Below, one piece after another: positions 53,801-63,095 of a DNA stretch of 64,000 nt. A program made the translations under genes and the position numbers. Position 1 is the first letter of the stretch. Every line of letters starts with the position of its first letter. Location of the stretch: the NCBI GenBank assembly GCA_903813345.2, contig CAIIXF020000012.1:10834932-10898931 (forward strand). The letters are read 5' to 3'. Origin of the DNA: Owenia fusiformis. Taxonomy: Eukaryota > Annelida > Polychaeta > Sabellida > Oweniidae. Below the pieces are notes generated by a model. The model ran no database searches. It had not been told where the DNA came from and saw nothing but the letters and a program-made list of their open reading frames with translations.

Positions 53801-56800
53801 TTGCCCCCCCCCCCCATTCTAGTTCAGTTAAATTACTGGTTGAGCCAGGTCAAATCCAATTGGCCTCATTTATTAATGCCTATATTGTATTGTTAACATC
53901 CATGTTAACATCTATGCAAAAAACTGTTTAATGATTTATTCAAAGTTGAGAGACAGTATGGAGTCAATGAAAAAGAAGAAGTTAAAGTGGGCTAGATCTG
54001 ATAATGATTTAATTTTATGATAAATAATGTATTTAAAAAGTAATATTCAGTGATATATTTAAGGTTGAGAGACAGTATGCAAATGGAGCCAAAGAAATCT
54101 ATTTCCCCAATGGGACTAGGAAGCAGATCTCAAGAGATGGCAGTTACATTATTGTATCTTTCTTCAATGGGGATGTGAAACAGATATTTCCTGATCAGAG
54201 AGTGGTATGTATATGGGTTACATCATTGTATCGTTCTTCAATGGCGATGTGAAACAGATATTTCCTGATCAGAGAGTGGTATGTATATGGGTTACATCAT
54301 TGTATCGTTCTTCAATGGCGATGTGAAACAGATATTTCCTGATCAGAGAGTGGTATGTATATGGGTTACATCATTGTATCGTTCTTCAATGGCAATGTTA
54401 AACAGATATTTCCAGATCAGAGAGTGGTATGTATATGGGTTACATCAATGTATCGTTCTTCAATGGCAATGTTAAACAGATATTTCCAGATGAGAGAGTG
54501 GTATGTATATGGGTTACATCATTGTATCTTTCTTCAATGGCGATGTTAAACAGATATTTCCAGATCAGAGAGTGGTATGTATATGGGTTACATCAATGTA
54601 TCGTTCTTCAATGGCAATGTTAAACAGATATTTCCAGATGAGAGAGTGGTATGTATATGGGTTACATCATTGTATCTTTCTTCAATGGGGATATTAAACA
54701 GATATTTCCAGATCAGAGAGTGGTATATATGGGTTACATCAATGTATCTTTCTTCAGTGGGGATGTGAAACAGATATTTCCAGATCAGAGAGTGGTATGT
54801 ATATGGGCTACGTCAATGTATCGTTCTTCAATGGGGATGTTAAACAGAAATTTCCAGATCAGAGAGTGGTTTGTATATGGGTTACATCATTGTATCTTTC
54901 TTCAATGGGGATGTTAAACAGATATTTCCAGATCAGAGAGTGGTATGTATATGGGTTACATAAATGTTTCTTTCTTCAAAGGGGATGTTAAACCGAAATT
55001 TCCAGATCAGAGAGTGGTATGTATATGGGTTACATAAATGTATCTTTCTTCAAAGGGGATGTTAAACAGATATTTCCAGATCAGAGAGTGGTATGTATGT
55101 GGGTTACATCAATGTATCTTTCTTCAAAGGGGATGTTAAACAGATATTCCCAGATCAGAGAGTGGTATGTATGTGGGTTACATCAATGTATCTTTCTTCA
55201 AAGGGGATGTTAAACAGATATTTCCAGATCAGAGAGTGGTATGTATATGGGTTACGTCATTGTATCGTTATTCAATGGGGATGTGAAACAGATATTTCCT
55301 GATCAGAGAGTGGTATGTATATGGGTTACGTCATTGTATCTTTCTTCAATGGGGATGTGAAACAGATATTTCCAGATCAGAGAGTGGTATGTATATGGGT
55401 TAAATGTATCGTTCTTCAATGGGGATGTGAAACAGATATTTCCAGATCAGAGAGTGGTATGTATATGGGTTACATCAATGTATCTTTCTTCAATGGCGAT
55501 GTTAAACAGATATTTCCAGATCAGAGAGTGGTATGTATGAGGTGTCCTAAAAGGGGAATCCCAGGAAAATTAAGTTCATTAAGTATGTGGGGTACAATGA
55601 TTGATGTGAGCTTTATGGTTTCCAAAGGTTGCCTCTTAATATAAAGTGTTTAGGAAATCAAGAACTTTCAATAGTAAAGTTTCAAGTAAAATGAAAAAAT
55701 TTAAATAAAGTTTGACGTAATATGTTGCCTTTAATCCAAAAGGCCATTATTTGTCATCTTCAAATGTTGTTTGTTTCTACAAAGTCACAAATGTAACTAA
55801 TGCAAAAATGTCTATCTTTATACTAGTTTGTGTGTATAATCGTGCTGATTTCATGTATTGCAGGTGTACTACTATGCAGATGCTCAAACCACTCACACCA
55901 CCTATACTGATGGTCTTGAAGTTCTGCAGTTTGCAAAGTAAGACATATAATGTATATTATGCGAGGAGACATGCTTTATATTATTAACTATCTTTTAGAT
56001 TCTAAAGTACTTTGTTTCATTCAGGTCTACTGTTACCCCCATTTTTAGCGAATATTTCTCTATAGCCTAACCATTTAAGGGTTAAAGATGCATTGACATC
56101 TTGGATTGTTATATCATGACCCCCTGTGTCTTTCTTAGGGTCAATAAAAGTTTAGTGAGGACTGATAATTTATTTACATCTGCTATGAGAATGCTCAATA
56201 AGGTCATCAACAGGCCATGACACCCTATGCCATTCTTAGGTTTAATAAAGAGTGGAGACTGATAATTTCCATCTGCTATGAGAATGCTCAATAAGGTCAT
56301 CAACAGGCCATGCCACCCTGTCATTCTTAGGTTTAATAAAGAGTGGAGACTGATAAGTTACATCTGCTATGACAATGCTCAATAAGGTCATCAACAGGCC
56401 ATGCCACTATGCCATTCTTAGGTTTAATAAAGAGTGGAGACTGATAATTTCCATCTGCTATGAGAATGCTCAATAAGGTCATCAACAGGCCATGCCACCC
56501 TGTCATTCTTAGGTTTAATAAAGAGTGGAGACTGATAAGTTACATCTGCTATGACAATGCTCAATAAGGTCATCAACAGGCCATGCCACTATGCCATTCT
56601 TAGGTTTAATAAAGAGTGGAGACTGATAAGTTACATCTGCTATGAGAATGCTCAATAAGGTCATCTACAGGCCATGCCACCCTGTCATTCTTAGGTTTAA
56701 TAAAGAGTGGAGACTGATAAGTTACATCTGCTATGACAATGCTCAATAAGGTCATCAACAGGCCATGCCACTATGCCATTCTTAGGTTTAATAAAGAGTG

Positions 56801-59800
56801 GAGACTGATAAGTTACATCTGCTATGAGAATGCTCAATAAGGTCATCTACAGGCCATGACACCCTGTCATTCTTAGGTTTAATAAAGAGTGGAGACTGAA
56901 AATTTCCATCTGCTATGAGAATGCTCAATAAGGTCATCAACAGGCCATGACACCCTATGCCATTCTTAGGTTTAATAAAGAGTGGAGACTGATAATTTCC
57001 ATCTGCTATGAGAATGCTCAATAAGGTCATCAACAGGCCATGCCACTATGCCATTCTTAGGTTTAATAAAGAGTGGAGACTGATAAGTTACATCTGCTAT
57101 GAGAATGCTCAATAAGGTCATCAACAGGCCATGCCACCCTGTCATTCTTAGGTTTAATAAAGAGTGGAGACTGATAAGTTACATCTGCTATGAGAATGCT
57201 CAATAAGGTCATCAACAGGCCATGACACCCTATGCCATTCTTAGGTTTAATAAAGAGTGGAGACTGATAATTTCCATCTGCTATGAGAATGCTCAATAAG
57301 GTCATCAACAGGCCATGCCACTATGCCATTCTTAGGTTTAATAAAGAGTGGAGACTGATAAGTTACATCTGCTATGAGAATGCTCAATAAGGTCATCAAC
57401 AGGCCATGACACCCTATGCCATTCTTAGGTTTAATAAAGAGTGGAGACTGATAAGTTACATCTGCTATGAGAATGCTCAATAAGGTCATCTACAGGCCAT
57501 GACACCCTGTCATTCTTAGGTTTAATAAAGAGTGGAGACTGATAATTTCCATCTGCTATGAGAATGCTCAATAAGGTCATCAACAGGCCATGACACCCTA
57601 TGCCATTCTTAGGTTTAATAAAGAGTGGAGACTGATAATTTCCATCTGCTATGAGAATGCTCAATAAGGTCATCAACAGGCCATGCCACTATGCCATTCT
57701 TAGGTTTAATAAAGAGTGGAGACTGATAAGTTACATCTGCTATGAGAATGCTCAATAAGGTCATCTACAGGCCATGACACCCTGTCATTCTTCGGTTTTA
57801 ATAAAGAGTGGAGACTGATAATTAACATATGCTATGAGAATGCTCAATAAGGTCATCAACAGGCCATGACACCCTGTCATTCTTCGGTTTTAATAAAGAG
57901 TGGAGACTGATAATTAACATATGCTATGAGAATGCTCAATAAGGTCATCAACAGGCCATGACACCCTGTCATTCTTAGGTTTAATAAAGAGTGGAGACTG
58001 ATAAGTTACATCTGCTATGAGAATGCTCAATAAGGTCATCAACAGGCCATGCCACTATGCCATTCTTAGGTTTAATAAAGAGTGGAGACTGATAAGTTAC
58101 ATCTGCTATGAGAATGCTCAATAAGGTCATCTACAGGCCATGACACCCTGTCATTCTTAGGTTTAATAAAGAGTGGAGACTGATAATTTCCATCTGCTAT
58201 GAGAATGCTCAATAAGGTCATCAACAGGCCATGACACCCTATGCCATTCTTAGGTTTAATAAAGAGTGGAGACTGATAATTTCCATCTGCTATGAGAATG
58301 CTCAATAAGGTCATCAACAGGCCATGCCACTATGCCATTCTTAGGTTTAATAAAGAGTGGAGACTGATAAGTTACATCTGCTATGAGAATGCTCAATAAG
58401 GTCATCAACAGGCCATGACACCCTATGCCATTCTTAGGTTTAATAAAGAGTGGAGACTGATAATTTCCATCTGCTATGAGAATGCTCAATAAGGTCATCA
58501 ACAGGCCATGCCACTATGCCATTCTTAGGTTTAATAAAGAGTGGAGACTGATAAGTTACATCTGCTATGAGAATGCTCAATAAGGTCATCAACAGGCCAT
58601 GACACCCTGTCATTCTTAGGTTTAATAAAGAGTGGAGACTGATAATTAACATATGCTATGAGAATGCTCAATAAGGTCATCAACAGGCCATGACACCCTG
58701 TCATTCTTCGGTTTTAATAAAGAGTGGAGACTGATAATTAACATATGCTATGAGAATGCTCAATAAGGTCATCAACAGGCCATGACACCCTGTCATTCTT
58801 AGGTTTAATAAAGAGTGGAGATAGATAATTTCCATCTGCTATGAGAATGCTCAATAAGGTCATCAACAGGCCATGCCACTATGCCATTCTTAGGTTTAAT
58901 AAAGAGTGGAGACTGATAAGTTACATCTGCTATGAGAATGCTCAATAAGGTCATCAACAGGCCATGACACCCTGTCATTCTTCGGTTTTAATAAAGAGTG
59001 GAGATAAATAATTAACATATGCTATGAGAATGCTCAATAAGGTCATCAACAGGCCATGACACCCTGTCATTCTTCGGTTTTAATAAAGAGTGGAGACTGA
59101 TAATTAACATATGCTATGAGAATGCTCAATAAGGTCATCAACAGGCCATGACACCCTGTCATTCTTCGGTTTTAATAAAGAGTGGAGACTGATAATTAAC
59201 ATATGCTATGAGAATGCTCAATAAGGTCATCAACAGGCCATGACACCCTGTCATTCTTAGGTTTAATAAAGAGTGGAGACTGATAATTTCCATCTGCTAT
59301 GAGAATGCTCAATAAGGTCATCAACAGGCCATGACACCCTGTCATTCTTAGGTTTAATAAAGAGTGGAGACTGATAATTTCCATCTGCTATGAGAATGCT
59401 CAATAAGGTCATCAACAGGCCATGACACCCTATGCCATTCTTAGGTTTAATAAAGAGTGGAGACTGATAATTTCCATCTGCTATGAGAATGCTCAATAAG
59501 GTCATCAACAGGCCATGACACCCTATGCCATTCTTAGGTTTAATAAAGAGTGGAGATAGATAATTAACATCTGCTAATGAGAATCTACATTTAATACAGG
59601 AATACATGACCATTTAAGTCATTCTTAGGATCTAGAGATAATTTGCATATTTTGTATCTGCCATGATATGATCAATGAACTACATTTATGGTATCAAAAA
59701 TAGAATATTACATTTAATTTGCTTTTCAATGTACTACTACAAAGTAGCCTATAAAATACCATGATTTTCTCTTTTATAGCTATCATGTTCAGTAAACTGA

Positions 59801-60527
59801 GTTCATTATATTGAGTGGTACTGTGTATTTTTCAGTGACCAAATGGAAAAGACTTACCCCGATGGAACTAAAGAGATAACTTTTCCAGACCAAGCTATAA
59901 AGTATCTTTATCCCAGTGGTCTTGAGGAGAGCATATTTCCCGATGGTATGTTTTCTAGCTTTGTTCAAAGATTAATTTCAATATTAATATATCAAGAATT
60001 TTTGATTAGATTTTTGCAAACTTTTAAATTGGCAACCACTTTGGTTGTTGAAAATCAGTAAGCCAAAAGTGTGTCACTGATTTGCTTCAGGTTGTTAGGT
60101 CAGGTACACTTGTTTTTTGTTTGACTAACAAATACCTTTATCAGGAAGTAGAAATATTGGAATCTTACCTTTTACCTGTAGAATCCTCAATATCAGTCAT
60201 CCTCTTCAGCTCAGCTCAAGTTGTGCAAATAATGTTTGAGGTGAAAGAGAACAGAAATGAATATGTAGAGGCACATAAATCCCAGTATAAGGTCTTTATA
60301 TCACCACCACAAGTCAGCGTTTTGTCAACTTTTTTGTGGACAGTGTTTGGTGGTTGGTGTTTGGTGTCTGTTACAAATTGCACGTAGAGACATTTTACCT
60401 TGCAATTAAAATAAAATACAATTTTAATCATATTTTTTTAGGTACTGTCATACGTGTAGATACACAGGGAGTAAAGACACTGGAGTTCTCTAATGGACAG
60501 AGGGAAATTCATACAGCACAATACAAG
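23811..60527 (+). CDS. CENPJ: CPAP / CENPJ (SAS-4) centriole assembly protein; last exon not in window
   Basis: Twenty in-phase exons: 23811-24609, 24988-25185, 25471-25673, 26184-26408, 26792-27019, 27387-27554, 27851-28195, 28761-28915, 30472-30902, 32259-32374, 32950-33108, 33484-33587, 38524-38617, 52242-52427, 52996-53462, 53635-53758, 54064-54204, 55864-55937, 59836-59945, 60442-60527. They give 1471 codons (human about 1338 aa). Landmarks matching remembered [18 protein letters not shown] and [14 protein letters not shown] (tubulin-binding region), [18 protein letters not shown], a central coiled coil, then the C-terminal TCP10/G-box with [15 protein letters not shown] and [18 protein letters not shown] controls centriole length by delivering tubulin, and its G-box binds STIL; those roles come from the family. 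The final 40 or so residues of the G-box are missing and probably lie beyond 64000. The first coding exon opens after an acceptor at 23762, so a 5' UTR exon exists upstream. Confidence 0.93.
24637..24987. other. CENPJ intron 1, nothing recognised
   Basis: The coding frame of exon 1 stays open past its donor at 24610 until a stop at 24732-24734. That run includes a G-rich tract, so an unspliced short form could exist. No repeat boundaries were seen. Confidence 0.4.
28955..29980. mobile_element. 1026-bp mariner-like fold-back element in CENPJ intron 8
   Basis: CGAGGGCATATCATAAAGTT at the left is matched by AACTTTATGATATACCCTCG at the right. The inverted arms run about 200 bp inward, through GGTTGCCATAGTAACCGG and its complement. 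TA lies on both sides (28953-28954, 29981-29982), as for Tc1/mariner insertions. There is no transposase frame. Confidence 0.85.
31043..32040. repeat. Repeat-rich element with TCCGTCCG run and about 130-bp tandem units
   Basis: Starts at ATCCCATCGAACA and ends at TGTTCGATGGGAT, an inverted pair. Inside are a run of CCGT units and then four degenerate units of about 130 bp. The units are built around 'aactcgaaaagtagtg', 'catatttggtatgtgaatac' and 'aaaatggccgccatttt'. It lies in CENPJ intron 9. A related unit structure is seen at 62160-62960. Confidence 0.65.
32386..32548. mobile_element. MITE, CAGGCCCGTAGCC family, 11 bp after a CENPJ donor
   Basis: Ends CAGTCCCATAGCC and GGCTATGGGGCCTG with target duplication AAATG (32381-32385, 32549-32553). 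It sits just inside intron 10. Confidence 0.8.
32761..32896. mobile_element. 136-bp MITE near a CENPJ acceptor
   Basis: TTAGGGAGTTTAAGCTTGCA at the left and its exact complement at the right. It ends 53 bp upstream of the exon that begins at 32950. Confidence 0.8.
33757..34904. mobile_element. 1148-bp hAT-like non-autonomous element
   Basis: Ends AAGAGAAGGGTCGGT and ACCGACCCTTCTCTA, flanked by a perfect 8-bp target duplication GTAAAGTG (33749-33756, 34905-34912). The inner ends contain several GGTTCGGT motifs. No transposase frame. It lies in CENPJ intron 12. Confidence 0.9.
35186..37069 (-). CDS. Unrecognised acidic protein, nested in CENPJ intron 12
   Basis: Minus-strand exons 36851-37069, 36471-36645 and 35186-36180 join in phase into 462 residues. 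The first 130 are basic and helical: [18 protein letters not shown], then [19 protein letters not shown] and [10 protein letters not shown]. From about residue 130 on the protein is strongly acidic and disordered, rich in Ser, Asp and Asn ([18 protein letters not shown], later DDDETPNSQ). The helical motif faintly resembles the short AARD/FAM167-type domain (xDQAxxWIxSE-xxMKxQDxxL), but that is a memory match only. The start at 37069 is the first Met of an open frame (MAGSINQKL). It reads opposite to its host gene. Confidence 0.65.
37070..38523. other. Intronic/intergenic, nothing recognised
   Basis: Upstream flank of the minus-strand acidic-protein gene and remainder of CENPJ intron 12. AT-rich, no exon. 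38165-38410 has an inverted pairing (CATCCTCCGATC with a right-hand TAGGAGGATGGG) that may bound a small element. Confidence 0.4.
39060..43636 (-). CDS. Secreted lipase 1 (pancreatic-lipase family, no PLAT domain), nested in CENPJ intron 13
   Basis: Eight minus-strand exons: 43591-43636, 43191-43248, 42499-42679, 41495-41657, 41176-41250, 40559-40675, 39762-39897 and 39060-39174 (stop). They are all in phase and give 296 residues. It has a signal peptide ([14 protein letters not shown]), the oxyanion-region motif FFVHGW and nucleophile Ser152 in GHSLGG. The likely catalytic Asp177 lies in SLDPAEF and the likely catalytic His227 in [10 protein letters not shown], followed by MGYYASP and PYCPGQ at the end. 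The full alpha/beta-hydrolase triad is therefore present. The C-terminal PLAT domain of vertebrate pancreatic lipase is absent, as in arthropod-type lipases and phospholipases A1. Substrate is not inferable. The next gene upstream is its paralogue with matching exons. Exon 40559-40675 has a duplicated donor. Confidence 0.9.
39541..39748. repeat. 21-bp minisatellite
   Basis: About ten copies of TCTTACAAATGGTGCATATCA in the last intron of lipase 1. Because 21 is a multiple of three, it is open on both strands in several frames; I do not regard those as genes. Confidence 0.9.
40489..40617 (-). repeat. 58-bp tandem duplication spanning a lipase 1 donor
   Basis: The last part of exon 40559-40675 and its donor (CCTAAAG followed by GTGAAAAC on the minus strand) are repeated once at 58-bp spacing, with the second copy ending at 40501. 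Use of the extra donor would add 58 nt and shift the frame. Confidence 0.85.
41968..42115. mobile_element. MITE, CAGGCCCGTAGCC family (degenerate)
   Basis: Ends CAGGCCAGTAG and GGCTTCAGGCCT with the family's 'ttggcccc-aaat' interior. The target duplication is not clear. Confidence 0.55.
42148..42484 (+). mobile_element. tRNA-derived SINE with ACAAT tail
   Basis: A head with A box (GTAGCTCAGCGGTAGCGC) and B box (GGATTCGATCC) at tRNA spacing is followed by an unrelated body. The tail is simple (ACAAT units, 42460-42484). A full cloverleaf does not form well, so I call it a SINE rather than a tRNA gene. It lies in lipase 1 intron 3. Confidence 0.75.
43678..43685 (-). promoter_or_regulatory. TATA box of lipase 1
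   Basis: TATAAATA on the minus strand lies about 42 bp upstream of the start codon, implying a very short 5' UTR. Confidence 0.6.
44150..45135. repeat. Dispersed element with CCGT run and copy B of the 22861 repeat
   Basis: Bounded by GGCTCACACAGTGAGCCTATG on the left and CTGTGTGAGCATAGG on the right, an imperfect inverted pair. It contains a run of CCGT units (44180-44245) and, at 44768-45060, the sequence shared with 22861-23150. It lies between the two lipase genes. Confidence 0.65.
45342..50807 (-). CDS. Secreted lipase 2, paralogue of lipase 1, nested in CENPJ intron 13
   Basis: Eight minus-strand exons: 50759-50807, 50228-50285, 49715-49895, 49301-49463, 48755-48829, 48370-48486, 47285-47420 and 45342-45450 (stop). 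They give 295 residues. Exons 2 to 7 have exactly the same lengths as in lipase 1 (58, 181, 163, 75, 117 and 136 nt), so the two arose by tandem duplication. It has a signal peptide ([12 protein letters not shown]), FFIHGW, nucleophile Ser153 in GHSLGG, Asp178 in GLDPAEL, His228 in [10 protein letters not shown], and LMGFYASP near the end. The triad is complete and there is no PLAT domain. Intron 6 holds a 53-bp array built from the acceptor of exon 47285-47420. The last intron holds a mariner-like element. Confidence 0.9.
45531..46937. mobile_element. 1407-bp Tc1/mariner-like remnant in lipase 2 intron 7
   Basis: Left end CAGGGTGGACCAAAA and right end TTTTGGTCAACCCTG are inverted, with TA on both sides (45529-45530, 46938-46939). 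The interior shows no intact transposase frame, so it is either non-autonomous or decayed. Confidence 0.75.
47402..48222 (-). repeat. 53-bp array made of a lipase 2 acceptor and exon start
   Basis: About 15 tandem copies. On the minus strand each reads intron end TATACAG, then the exon start GACATGTTGATTTCTACCC (codons GHVDFYP), then TAACAGTAGTTTATCACATC. Only the copy at 47402-47420 is joined to the full exon; the others carry a decoy acceptor and a few exon bases. Fifty-three is not a multiple of three, so using a decoy would break the frame. Confidence 0.9.
50376..50515. repeat. Degenerate tandem repeat of about 22 bp
   Basis: Six or seven copies of 'caccctattgaaaatatacatg' in lipase 2 intron 1. 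Confidence 0.75.
50808..52017. other. Upstream flank of lipase 2 within CENPJ intron 13
   Basis: No exon was found. It holds a short element at about 51383-51498 with inverted ends (TAGGCGTAGCCAGG and its partner GGCTATGCCCCTG). It also has a GGGGTTGAGTTTTACT / GGTTGACTTGACTTG simple tandem array at 51764-51900. Confidence 0.5.
52018..52260 (+). repeat. 111-bp tandem triplication of a CENPJ acceptor and exon start
   Basis: The sequence CTCTCTGATCTCCAAGATGA begins at 52020, 52131 and 52242. Only the third is followed by the real exon (CTCAAACGCAAGG). The first two continue into TTCAACCTGTAG, an in-frame stop. The copy at 52131 keeps the same acceptor (CTTCCAG) as the real exon. Confidence 0.9.
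53930..53962 (+). repeat. Diverged copy of a CENPJ acceptor
   Basis: TTCAAAGTTGAGAGACAGTATG lies 119 bp before TTTAAGGTTGAGAGACAGTATG, the acceptor and start of the exon at 54064. It looks like an older duplication of the same junction. Confidence 0.6.
54145..55540 (+). repeat. 74-bp array made of a CENPJ exon end and its donor
   Basis: About 19 tandem copies starting inside exon 54064-54204. Each copy contains about 60 bp of the exon end (codons for [17 protein letters not shown]), then GTG and the donor GTATGTATATGG, then GTTACATC. Only the first is the true exon end. The units stay highly similar through the whole 1.4 kb. Seventy-four is not a multiple of three. Confidence 0.95.
56150..59575. 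repeat. About 91-bp minisatellite, roughly 37 copies, in CENPJ intron 18
   Basis: The unit starts GTTTAATAAAGAGTGGAGAC and ends in GGCCATGCCACTATGCCATT. Period is 89-93 bp with a few alternating variants (CACCCTATGCC, CCACTATGCC, CACCCTGTC; AATTTCC, AGTTAC, AATTAAC). The pattern of variants suggests higher-order blocks were themselves duplicated. Open frames on the minus strand within it are a by-product. Every unit carries AATAAA on the plus strand. Confidence 0.95.
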
Positions 60528-62159
60528 GTACACATTTACACGAGTTGTTAACAATAAAGGGACCACCTCTTTTGAGGGAACACTTGCCTACAGAAGATGT
60601 TTTGTTTGGCAAAAAAAACGTTTCCCCTTTGACTTCTACGTTAAATAACTTTTCTATAGTGAAAACTCTACACATTGATATATATCTTTCGAAGAACACT
60701 GTTTCATTATAATGGAATATAACAGGGAATTTTGGTAAAAATTATGACCATTTCCATAGGAAGTGTAATGGAGACTGTTACTGAAATCAATTTTAGAGGG
60801 TGGTATATAGTCATGGGCATGCATGCTCAAGGGAATTGATTGTACTCTCTATAGACAACAAATATTTATCTGTAAATAGAACAAGTTAAAAGCCTTAGAA
60901 TATTGAAGAATAATGTAAAAGTTTTAACTTGTTGAAACTGTAATCATTTGAACCATATCCCCTTATCAGTGACAGTAAAATATGGAATTGAATAAGACCA
61001 TGTACCAGAATAATACATAACATCATTGGCTAAAATCACTGTGGTAATCATATTGGTTGCTGTGATAACAATATTAATCTTTAAAAAATATCAGTCAGAG
61101 TGAAGATTTATCTTGAATCCCGGATAACAGACATTGTATTGTAATATAAATGATATATAATATTAACAATATTTTCAATTGAGCTATTTCTCTAGGCACC
61201 TAGTTTATTACCCTTATCCCTCAAAAACTTATTTGATTTTTATTCCATCTGCCAGCAAGCCAAATTGTATAAGAAGTATGCTTATTTTCAATTTAGTTTC
61301 TCCATTAATCACTGCTTCAATAAGTTGTCACAAACAAACCGCCTTTTTGTTGCTTAAGTTACTATAGCAACAAACACTCTGGCCAATCAAATGGGAAAAG
61401 CTTGATATTTACAGAATAAAAAGGTTTGTGCTACAACCCCTCTTAATTTCATCTAGATTGGTGCAACATTAAAAAAGTTACAGTATCTTTCACCTCATTT
61501 ATTGGACACCCTGTAAGTCATATTGATCCTTCAATGCTTCAATATAAGTCATTGACATAATATTTAGTGTTGTTGTATGTCATTATACAAGGGTTGTTCA
61601 AAATCAAAAAGTTTTACACAAAGTATCTAATTATAAAAATAATGAACCAATCTTGTTCATATTTGTTAAGTTTGTGCCCCTATCTTATTCCCTTACACTG
61701 TCAAGTTTTCATGTATGTATAATTATTACTTTTCATTTTATGGTTGCTATGGTAACCAAGGTGATGACGGCACGGTCCATATCACTTTTAAAGAGAAAAC
61801 AAGTAATACCACAAAACATGCCCAAATGTGTATAGGGAAAGTCTCAGTTTCCCTATACAAAATAAGAAACTAGAATTGATTGTTAAAACATATGTGTTTC
61901 ATAATTTAACCCACATACCTCTCTCGTAGCTATATAACTAAACTCGAATTAAATAGTGCACTAGATAAAAGAGCTCTGAAACTTGTGCATTTGTATGATG
62001 TATGTTGAAATATACCCTGATTACTGAGAACAACTCATCTGCTCATCTTCAGATTATACAGGCTTATGCCTAATGGGTGTAGAATATCTGCCCAAGAAGG
62101 ACTTTACATTGTGGTTCACATTGTGTATGCTAATGCCAATTGACAAGAGAGTTTTGCTA
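60528..62159. other. After the last CENPJ exon seen; no exon recognised
   Basis: I looked for the last G-box exon here and did not find it. 61590-61620 has a mariner-like end (ACAAGGGTTGTTCAAAATC); no partner end was located. Confidence 0.45.
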
Positions 62160-62965
62160 TTTGAAACTACAGGTATTTTCAAGATGGAAACTGAATTTCA
62201 AAGTGGCCGCTATATTTCATAAAGATATTTTTGATAATTCAAATATCAGTTGATGGATTGATTTAAGTTTTATATGCTGATGCATAAGGGACACAGGAGC
62301 TCTGTTCAAGAAAGAATTTTCAAGATGGCAGCTGTATGTCAAAATGGCTGCCATTTTTTTGTAAAAGAATGAAATCTTGATAGCTCAAATACCAAATGAC
62401 TGCCATTATTTGTAAAAATAGTAATCTTAAATAATTCAAATTCCAGTGGATGGATTTGGTTCAAATTCTGTATGCTGATGCCTTGGTCATGGCCTTCGTA
62501 AATAAAGTAATCTTTGAAAACACAAATACCAGTTAACGGATTTGGTTCAAATTTTATATGCTGATGCCTCGATATAACAAGGCACGGGGTGAACAATACT
62601 GTACCTAAAACATAGCAGTGTGGGCTAGTTGACCCAGAAAGCAAGATCGCCACTGAAAAGTAAATCAGATAAGTTAAATCATACTTTTTTTTCGGTACGA
62701 TAAAAAGAAATTCTAAAGATGAATTTCATAATGGCCCCAATTTTTATAAAATGTAATCTTTCATAACCAGTTGATGGATTTGATTCAAATTCTTTATGGT
62801 GATGCCTTAGCGGCAAAGGAGCTCTTCTCAGAAAGAAATTCTCAAAATGGCAGCTGAATTTCAACATGGCCACAATTTTTTGTAAAAACATTATCTTTGA
62901 TAGCTCAAATATCAGTGGATGGATTGGGTTCATATTTCATATGCTGACACCTTGGAACAAAGGTC
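62160..62965. repeat. Degenerate tandem repeat of about 130-150 bp
   Basis: Four to five copies of a unit with 'aaaatggctgccatttttt', 'aactcaaataccagttgatgga' and 'tggttcaaattttatatgctgatgcc'. Related single units occur at 42895-43125 and in 31400-31990. Confidence 0.7.
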
Positions 62966-63095
62966 AGCTCTGTTTAAGAAGAAATTATTTATCAAATCAT
63001 GTATTGTTCGGTATGATTTGCTACTCCATGCAGTTGCTGTTATCTACAGTTCAAAATTAAAATTTATTTTCTTAGTTTGCTTAATTAATTGAAGG

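Larger units (their letters stand above)
54064..60527 (+). other. TCP10/G-box domain exons of CENPJ
   Basis: Exons 54064-54204, 55864-55937, 59836-59945 and 60442-60527 encode the repeated beta-strand G-box: [51 protein letters not shown] and [14 protein letters not shown]. In vertebrates this domain binds a proline-rich motif of STIL. The final strands (YPDGTVK... in human) are not in the window. Confidence 0.9.

Noticed and set aside
54281-55644. A ladder of overlapping plus-strand open frames of about 64 codons
   Set aside because: They are by-products of the 74-bp array; only the first unit belongs to a real exon.
56109-59613. Minus-strand open frames of about 80 codons
   Set aside because: They arise from the 91-bp minisatellite, which lacks stops in some registers; no start context, domain or splice logic.
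61760-61830. DDGTVHITF-like frame as the missing last CENPJ exon
   Set aside because: No acceptor in the right phase, and the similarity ends after a few residues.
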